This document shows, one piece after another, positions 59,818-64,000 of a DNA stretch of 64,000 bases (position 1 is its first letter; every line of letters begins with the position of its first letter). The stretch is from Rubrivivax sp. (GTDB lineage: Bacteria; Pseudomonadota; Gammaproteobacteria; Burkholderiales; Burkholderiaceae_C): positions 24,755 to 88,754 of the forward strand of contig JADMJD010000026.1 of the NCBI GenBank assembly GCA_018780805.1, in the 5' to 3' direction. A program made the translations under genes and the position numbers. A model generated the notes under the pieces. That model was given only the letters and a program-made list of their open reading frames with translations. It was not told the DNA's origin and searched no databases.

Positions 59818-60066
59818 TCAGCCGCGGTTGAGTTCTTCGGCGCCCACCTCCAGCAGCTCGGTCAGCGCCGAGGCGGCAGCAATCACACCCCAGAACAGAA
59901 AAAACGCCAGCGTGTAGACGGCCGTCGGCGACAAGTCGATGGGCCGGCCCCCGAACAGGTGCAGCTGGTCGGGGTCGACAAAGGCGAAGACCAGCATCTC
60001 CATCACGCCGGCCATCAGGAACGAAGGCCAGAGCACGGCCATCAGGCGTTCCCGGCGGCGGATCAT
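59818..60066 (-). CDS. Small membrane protein at the end of the cco operon
   Basis: The 82-aa product has two hydrophobic segments (MAVLWPSFLMAGVMEMLVFAFVD and TAVYTLAFFLFWGVIAAASALTELL). ATG 60066 overlaps the FixH-like gene's stop (ATGA). Short two-helix proteins in this position are common in Burkholderiales cco clusters and have no assigned role. It could take part in oxidase assembly. Confidence 0.75.
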   Translation of the reverse strand: MIRRRERLMAVLWPSFLMAGVMEMLVFAFVDPDQLHLFGGRPIDLSPTAVYTLAFFLFWGVIAAASALTELLEVGAEELNRG

Positions 60067-60296
60067 GGCTTGGCCGGCACCGGTGCCGGCACCGTGGGGC
60101 TGGCCGCATGGTTGCGGGCCTGCACGGCGGGCGTGGCCACGCGGGTGTCGAGCACCGGGTCGGCCCCGCGGATGGCGATGACGGCGGTGACGATGGCGGC
60201 CACCACCACAGCCAGCGGCCCGCCGACCACCAGCCACATCATGGGTTCACGCCACCAGACACGGGCTTGGCGCTGAGGCAGGGTTGTTGTGTTCAT
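60063..60296 (-). CDS. FixH/CcoH-like short membrane protein
   Basis: The 77-aa product has the N-terminal FixH pattern WWREPMMWLVVGGPLAVVVAAIVTAVIAIRGADPVLD with one membrane segment. A Pro/Ala-rich tail replaces the larger periplasmic domain of the classic ~150-aa FixH/CcoH. CcoH is needed for cbb3 oxidase assembly. It lies 30 bp after ccoG. It is either a short natural variant or a truncated one. Confidence 0.7.
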   Translation of the reverse strand: MNTTTLPQRQARVWWREPMMWLVVGGPLAVVVAAIVTAVIAIRGADPVLDTRVATPAVQARNHAASPTVPAPVPAKP

Positions 60297-60326
60297 CGGG
60301 TCTCCTAGGGCTCGTGTGCGCTGCGC

Positions 60327-61754
60327 TCAGCGCGGCACCATGAAGGTGGTCTTTTCGTCCAGCGTGACACCGGCGTCGCCTTGCTGCCGCACCTGCAGGT
60401 TCAGCGTGTGGGCCCCCGCGCCGGCCTGGGCGGCCGACTCCGGCGGCACCCGCACCGACACCGGCACCCAGCGGTTCTCTGCTGGGCCGACGGCCACATC
60501 CTGCCCGCCCTCCACCACCAGCCCTGGCAGGCCCTGGGCCGTCACGTGGTACCGCTGGGGCTGCTCGGTGGTGTTCATCAGCTGCAGGCGGTAGACGTTT
60601 TCGATCCAGCCGTCGTCGACGATGCGGGCCAGCGATGCGCGGTCGCGCACCACGTCCACGCGGAAGGGGCTGCGCAGCCACAGGCTGGCGGCCAGGGCAC
60701 CGGTGATCACAAGCAGGATGGTGGTGTAGACCAGCACCCGCGGGCGCAGCACGTGGCGCAGCATCTGGCCGCGGGTCCAGTGGCCGGCCATGCCGTTGAG
60801 CGTGGCGTATCGGATCAGGCCGCGCGGGTACTGCATCTTGTCCATCACGCCGTCGCACACGTCGATGCAGGCGGCGCAGCCGATGCACTCGTACTGCAGG
60901 CCCTGGCGGATGTCGATGCCGGTGGGGCAGACCTGTACACACAAGCCGCAGTCGATGCAGCTGCCCAGGTTGGCGGCCTTCAGGTCGGTCTTGCGGCCCC
61001 GGGTGCCGCGTGGCTCGCCACGCTCTGCGTCGTAGCTGATGATCATCGTGTCCCGGTCGAACATCGCGCTCTGGAAGCGCGCATACGGGCACATGTACTT
61101 GCAGACCTGCTCGCGCATGTAGCCGGCGTTGCCGTAGGTGGCAAAACCGTAGAACAGGACCCAGAACCATTCCCACGGCCCGAAGCCCAGCACCATGGCC
61201 GAGGCCCAGAGGCTGTGGATCGGGGTGAAATAACCGACGAAGGTGAAGCCGGTCCACAGCGCCAGCGCGATCCACACGCCCTGCTTGGCCAGCGCACGCG
61301 CGCTGCGCTCCAGCGTCCAGCCGCCGGCGTCGCGTTTCATGCGCTGGGCGCGGTCACCTTCGATGTGCCGCTCCACCCACATGAAGACTTCCGTGTACAC
61401 CGTCTGCGGACAGGCGAAGCCGCACCACAGCCGCCCGGCCACCGCCGTGAACAGGAACAGCGCATAGGCGCTGATGATCAGCAGACCCGTCAGGTAGATG
61501 AAGTCCTGCGGGTAGAGCACCAGGCCGAAGATGTAGAAGCGCCGCGACGCCAGGTCGAACAGCACGGCCTGGCGGTCGTTCCAGGCCAGCCATGGCAGGC
61601 CGTAGAAGACCAGCTGCGTGGCCCACACCAGGGCCCAGCGCCAGCCGGCGAACCAGCCGCTGACGGCGCGGGCGTAGATCTTCTTCTGGCTCTGGTAGAG
61701 CGACACCACCTCGACGGCGGCGTCGTCCACACGGGCAGTGGTGGTGTCGGTCAC
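60327..61754 (-). CDS. ccoG: Cbb3 oxidase accessory ferredoxin CcoG (RdxA/FixG)
   Basis: The 475-aa membrane protein has about five hydrophobic segments, cysteine sites in RLWCGFACPQTVYTEVFMWVER and CKYMCPYARFQ, two 4Fe-4S motifs (SCIDCGLCVQVCPTGIDIR and CIGCAACIDVCDGVMDKM), and a C-terminal periplasmic Ig-like FixG domain (ENVYRLQLMNTTEQPQRYHVTAQGLPGLVVEG). It is needed for copper insertion/assembly of cbb3 oxidase. The start is GTG 61754. It lies 13 bp after ccoP. Confidence 0.96.
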   Translation of the reverse strand: MTDTTTARVDDAAVEVVSLYQSQKKIYARAVSGWFAGWRWALVWATQLVFYGLPWLAWNDRQAVLFDLASRRFYIFGLVLYPQDFIYLTGLLIISAYALFLFTAVAGRLWCGFACPQTVYTEVFMWVERHIEGDRAQRMKRDAGGWTLERSARALAKQGVWIALALWTGFTFVGYFTPIHSLWASAMVLGFGPWEWFWVLFYGFATYGNAGYMREQVCKYMCPYARFQSAMFDRDTMIISYDAERGEPRGTRGRKTDLKAANLGSCIDCGLCVQVCPTGIDIRQGLQYECIGCAACIDVCDGVMDKMQYPRGLIRYATLNGMAGHWTRGQMLRHVLRPRVLVYTTILLVITGALAASLWLRSPFRVDVVRDRASLARIVDDGWIENVYRLQLMNTTEQPQRYHVTAQGLPGLVVEGGQDVAVGPAENRWVPVSVRVPPESAAQAGAGAHTLNLQVRQQGDAGVTLDEKTTFMVPR

Positions 61755-61767
61755 GGGCGGCCTGATC

Positions 61768-62685
61768 TCAGCGGCTGGCCACGGCCGTGGTGTTGCGCGA
61801 GAGCTGCCACACGTAGGCGCCCAGCACGTGGATCTGCTCTGGCGTGAGCAGCTTGTCCTGCGCCGGCATCACGTTGAGCTTGCCCTGGTTGACCATCGCG
61901 GCGATGGCGTTTTCGCCGTAACCGTGCAGCCAGGTCTTGTCGCTCAGGTTGGGCGCACCCAGGGCCTGGTTGCCCTTGCCGTCGGCGCCGTGGCAAGCTG
62001 CGCAGGCGGCGAACTTGGGTTTGCCCAGCTGCGCGTAGACCGGGTTGTTCGCGCTGTCGGACAGGCTGAGCACGTAGTGGGCCACGTTGCGCACATCCTC
62101 ACCCGTGCCCACCGCGGCCACCATCGGCGGCATGTTGCCCTGACGGCCCTTGGTGATGGTCTCGATGATCTTCTCGTGCGAGCCACCCCAGAGCCAGTCG
62201 TTGTCGGTCAGGTTCGGGAAGCCCTTGCTGCCGCGCGCGTCCGAGCCGTGGCACTGCGCGCAGTTGTTGATGAACAGGCGCTGGCCGATGCCCATCGCGT
62301 TCGCGTCCTTGGCCAGGTCTTCGGCGGACATCGCCAAGTACTTGGCGTACAGCGGCTGCATCGCGGCCTTGGCCTTGGCCTGTTCGGCCTCCCACTGGCC
62401 GGTGCTGCTCCATTTCAGCGTGCCGGGGGTGCTGCCCAGGCCCGGGTAGAGCGCCAGGTAAATGGCGGCAAACACCACCGTCAGCACGAACAGGTACATC
62501 CACCAGCGCGGCAGCGGGTTGTTCAGCTCGCGCAGGTCTTCATCCCACACGTGCCCGGTGGTGTTGTCGTTGGCCATCACCCTGCGGCGGCTGGCAATGA
62601 TCAGCAGCCCCAGGCAGGCCACCAGACCGATGATCGTGACGGCGGCGATGAAGATCGACCAGCCGCTGTTGAAAAAGTCGCTCAC
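61768..62685 (-). CDS. ccoP: Cbb3-type cytochrome c oxidase subunit III (diheme)
   Basis: The 305-aa product has an N-terminal membrane anchor (FFNSGWSIFIAAVTIIGLVACLGLLIIASRRR), a second one (WWMYLFVLTVVFAAIYLALYPGLG), and two heme c motifs: NNCAQCHGSDARG and AACAACHGADGKG, with distal Met candidates downstream. It passes electrons from cytochrome c to CcoO/CcoN. GTG start 62685 overlaps the ccoQ stop, with GGGAGGG upstream. Confidence 0.96.
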   Translation of the reverse strand: MSDFFNSGWSIFIAAVTIIGLVACLGLLIIASRRRVMANDNTTGHVWDEDLRELNNPLPRWWMYLFVLTVVFAAIYLALYPGLGSTPGTLKWSSTGQWEAEQAKAKAAMQPLYAKYLAMSAEDLAKDANAMGIGQRLFINNCAQCHGSDARGSKGFPNLTDNDWLWGGSHEKIIETITKGRQGNMPPMVAAVGTGEDVRNVAHYVLSLSDSANNPVYAQLGKPKFAACAACHGADGKGNQALGAPNLSDKTWLHGYGENAIAAMVNQGKLNVMPAQDKLLTPEQIHVLGAYVWQLSRNTTAVASR

Positions 62686-62858
62686 GCCACCCTCCCATCC
62701 TTGTTGTCCGCGTCCCCGACCAGGCTGTCCTGGAACGGGATGTGTGCGGCTTCATCGAACGCAGCCTTGCGGCTGCGGCTCCAGGTCACACCCACCAGCG
62801 CCAGGAACAGGCCCAGGCTGATGACGGTGACCACGCTGCGAAGATCATTCACGTCCAT
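62682..62858 (-). CDS. ccoQ: Cbb3 oxidase small subunit CcoQ (not in ORF track)
   Basis: A 58-aa ORF, MDVNDLRSVVTVISLGLFLALVGVTWSRSRKAAFDEAAHIPFQDSLVGDADNKDGRVA. It has one membrane segment followed by WSRSRKAAFDEAAHIPF, the typical CcoQ ending. It lies between ccoO and ccoP and its stop overlaps the ccoP GTG. CcoQ stabilises the oxidase. It falls below the track's length limit. Confidence 0.93.
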   Translation of the reverse strand: MDVNDLRSVVTVISLGLFLALVGVTWSRSRKAAFDEAAHIPFQDSLVGDADNKDGRVA

Positions 62859-62898
62859 GTCTGTGCTCCGGCTTCAGCTGCGCTGTCAATGGCCGCTG

Positions 62899-63522
62899 TC
62901 ATTTGCGTGTAGTGCCCATCACCTGCAGGTAGGCGATGACAGCGTCGAGTTCAGTCTTGCCTTTCACGTCTTCCGGCGCCTGCGCGATCTGGGCGTCGGT
63001 GTACGGCACGCCCACGGTGCGCAGGCCGCGCATGTGGGCCGAGATGCTGTCGGCCGGCACGGCCGCCTTGTCCAGCCAGGGGTAGGCCGGCATGTTGGAC
63101 TCGGGCACCAGATCCCGTGGGTTGATCAGGTGGATGCGGTGCCACTCGTCGCTGTACTTGCCGCCCACACGCGCCAGGTCGGGCCCGGTGCGTTTGCTGC
63201 CCCACTGGAAGGGGTGGTCGTAGACGAACTCGCCGGCCACCGAATACGGCCCGTAGCGCAGCGTCTCGGCCCGGAAGGGCCGGATCATCTGCGAGTGGCA
63301 GTTGTAGCAACCCTCGCGCACATAGACATCCCGGCCGGCCAGCTGCAGCGCGGTGTAAGGCTGGATGCCCTCGGCCGGCTGCGTGGTGCTGCGCTGGAAA
63401 AACAGCGGCACGATCTCGACGATGCCACCGACCGCGACGGCCAGCAGGATCAGCACGATCATCAGGAAGTTGCTGGTCTCGATGCGCTCGTGACCACGGG
63501 GTTGGGTGTGTGTGTTTGCCAT
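62899..63522 (-). CDS. ccoO: Cbb3-type cytochrome c oxidase subunit II (monoheme)
   Basis: The 207-aa product has one N-terminal membrane anchor ([26 protein letters not shown]) and the heme c motif [76 protein letters not shown] (axial Met) completes the family pattern. It follows ccoN by ~20 bp. Confidence 0.97.
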   Translation of the reverse strand: MANTHTQPRGHERIETSNFLMIVLILLAVAVGGIVEIVPLFFQRSTTQPAEGIQPYTALQLAGRDVYVREGCYNCHSQMIRPFRAETLRYGPYSVAGEFVYDHPFQWGSKRTGPDLARVGGKYSDEWHRIHLINPRDLVPESNMPAYPWLDKAAVPADSISAHMRGLRTVGVPYTDAQIAQAPEDVKGKTELDAVIAYLQVMGTTRK

Positions 63523-63542
63523 GTTGTTCTAGCCTCCAGGGG

Positions 63543-64000
63543 TCAGGCGTGTGCCGCAACCATCGGCACCGGGGCAACGGCGGGTTTGTTGCTCTTGACC
63601 GTCATCACCACGTTCCAGGCCATGATCAACATGCCGCTCAGGTACAGCAGGCCGCCGAGCAGGCGGATCACGTAGAAGGGGTAGGTCGCCTTCACGCTTT
63701 CGACGAAGCTGTAGACCAGGGTGCCGTCGGGGTTGACCGCGCGCCACATCAGGCCCTGCATCACACCGGCGATCCACATCGCGGCGATGTACAGCACGAT
63801 GCCGATGGTGGCGATCCAGAAGTGCAGCTCGATCGCCTTGACGCTGAACATCTCCTTGCGGCCGTACATGCGCGGGATCAGGTAGTACAGGCTGCCCATG
63901 CTGATCAGGCCGACCCAGCCGAGGGCGCCGCTGTGCACGTGGCCCACGGTCCAGTCGGTGTAGTGGCTGAGCGCGTTGACGGTCTTGATCGACATCATCG
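63543..64000 (-). CDS. ccoN: Cbb3-type cytochrome c oxidase subunit I (3' part; continues past window)
   Basis: The ~152 C-terminal residues of the catalytic subunit are present, with membrane segments [42 protein letters not shown] and [29 protein letters not shown]. The His-rich [22 protein letters not shown] includes heme-ligand histidines. The frame runs past 64000, so the ATG at 63998 in the track is internal. It is first in ccoNOQP; an upstream FNR site would lie outside the window. Confidence 0.96.
   Translation of the reverse strand, partial: MMSIKTVNALSHYTDWTVGHVHSGALGWVGLISMGSLYYLIPRMYGRKEMFSVKAIELHFWIATIGIVLYIAAMWIAGVMQGLMWRAVNPDGTLVYSFVESVKATYPFYVIRLLGGLLYLSGMLIMAWNVVMTVKSNKPAVAPVPMVAAHA

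Noticed and set aside
1-64000. CRISPR array or rRNA operon
   Set aside because: No regularly spaced repeats and no rRNA-like sequence were seen; the only RNA gene I can support is tRNA-Ser.

Overview
The window is about 64 kb of GC-rich DNA with dense operons and many 4-bp start/stop overlaps. A Bug-type tripartite tricarboxylate transporter binding protein, a ccoNOQP-ccoG-fnr-hemN block, HipA/YjjJ, an Mla-like ABC system and AccA/ClpA/ClpS sequences of proteobacterial type all point to a betaproteobacterium of the order Burkholderiales (Comamonadaceae/Rubrivivax-Leptothrix type). I have not placed it to genus. Nothing suggests a plasmid; housekeeping genes (lysC, accA, cysS, clpA, icd, cco) make this chromosome.

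Layout. 0-4 kb: 3' part of a lytic transglycosylase, a YhiN-type flavoprotein, a tautomerase-like protein and a LysR regulator. 4.1-9.9 kb: an IclR regulator divergent from a tightly coupled catabolic operon (Bug binding protein, acyl-CoA ligase, citryl-CoA-lyase-like enzyme, two SDRs). 10-11.4 kb: a HipA-family kinase with three copies of TGAAACGAT in its promoter region. 11.8-20.35 kb: an 8.5-kb integrative element inserted in the 3' end of tRNA-Ser(GCU). It is bounded by a 14-bp repeat and all its genes are on the minus strand: P4-type integrase, two unknown genes, an AlpA-like regulator, a tiny basic protein, CHC2 primase, SF3 helicase, two large palindromes, two small coupled genes, an HK97-fold major capsid protein, one further virion-like gene and an HTH protein. 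No terminase, portal, protease or tail gene is present. 20.4-31.7 kb: core genes lysC, tilS, accA, DNA glycosylase, cysS, two cyclophilins, lpxH, mtfA, clpA, clpS and a cold-shock protein.

31.8-42.7 kb: an alpha/beta hydrolase, then a selenium locus. egtD-senB-selD (all overlapping) lie divergent to a four-gene PhnCDE-type ABC importer that probably brings in a selenium oxyanion. The SenA (selenoneine synthase) gene expected beside them is absent. Next comes a coupled SMR transporter / methyltransferase / ATP-grasp / YHS-lipoprotein operon of unknown purpose. 42.7-47 kb: an Mla-like lipid ABC system (lipoprotein, MCE protein, ATPase, permease) and a DUF547 protein. 47.2-54 kb: an eroded histidine kinase, small cytoplasmic proteins, a GlxA-type AraC regulator divergent from a DJ-1 protein-aminotransferase pair, an EamA transporter and a membrane-anchored unknown. 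54-55.1 kb: a PIN toxin/RHH antitoxin pair with a clear palindromic operator and a fragment of another HTH antitoxin.

55.1-64 kb: icd with a strong terminator, a small secreted protein made of a lysine/glutamate tandem repeat, then the microaerobic respiration block: TauE/SafE-like protein, hemN, fnr, FixH-like protein, ccoG, ccoP, ccoQ, ccoO and the 3' part of ccoN. An FNR-like box lies between hemN and fnr.

The best candidates for something new are the lone-capsid satellite-like element with its paired palindromes, the SenA-less selenium cluster, and the two uncharacterised coupled operons at 5.0-9.9 kb and 39.6-42.6 kb. All calls come from reading the sequence and the ORF track; no database search was run.
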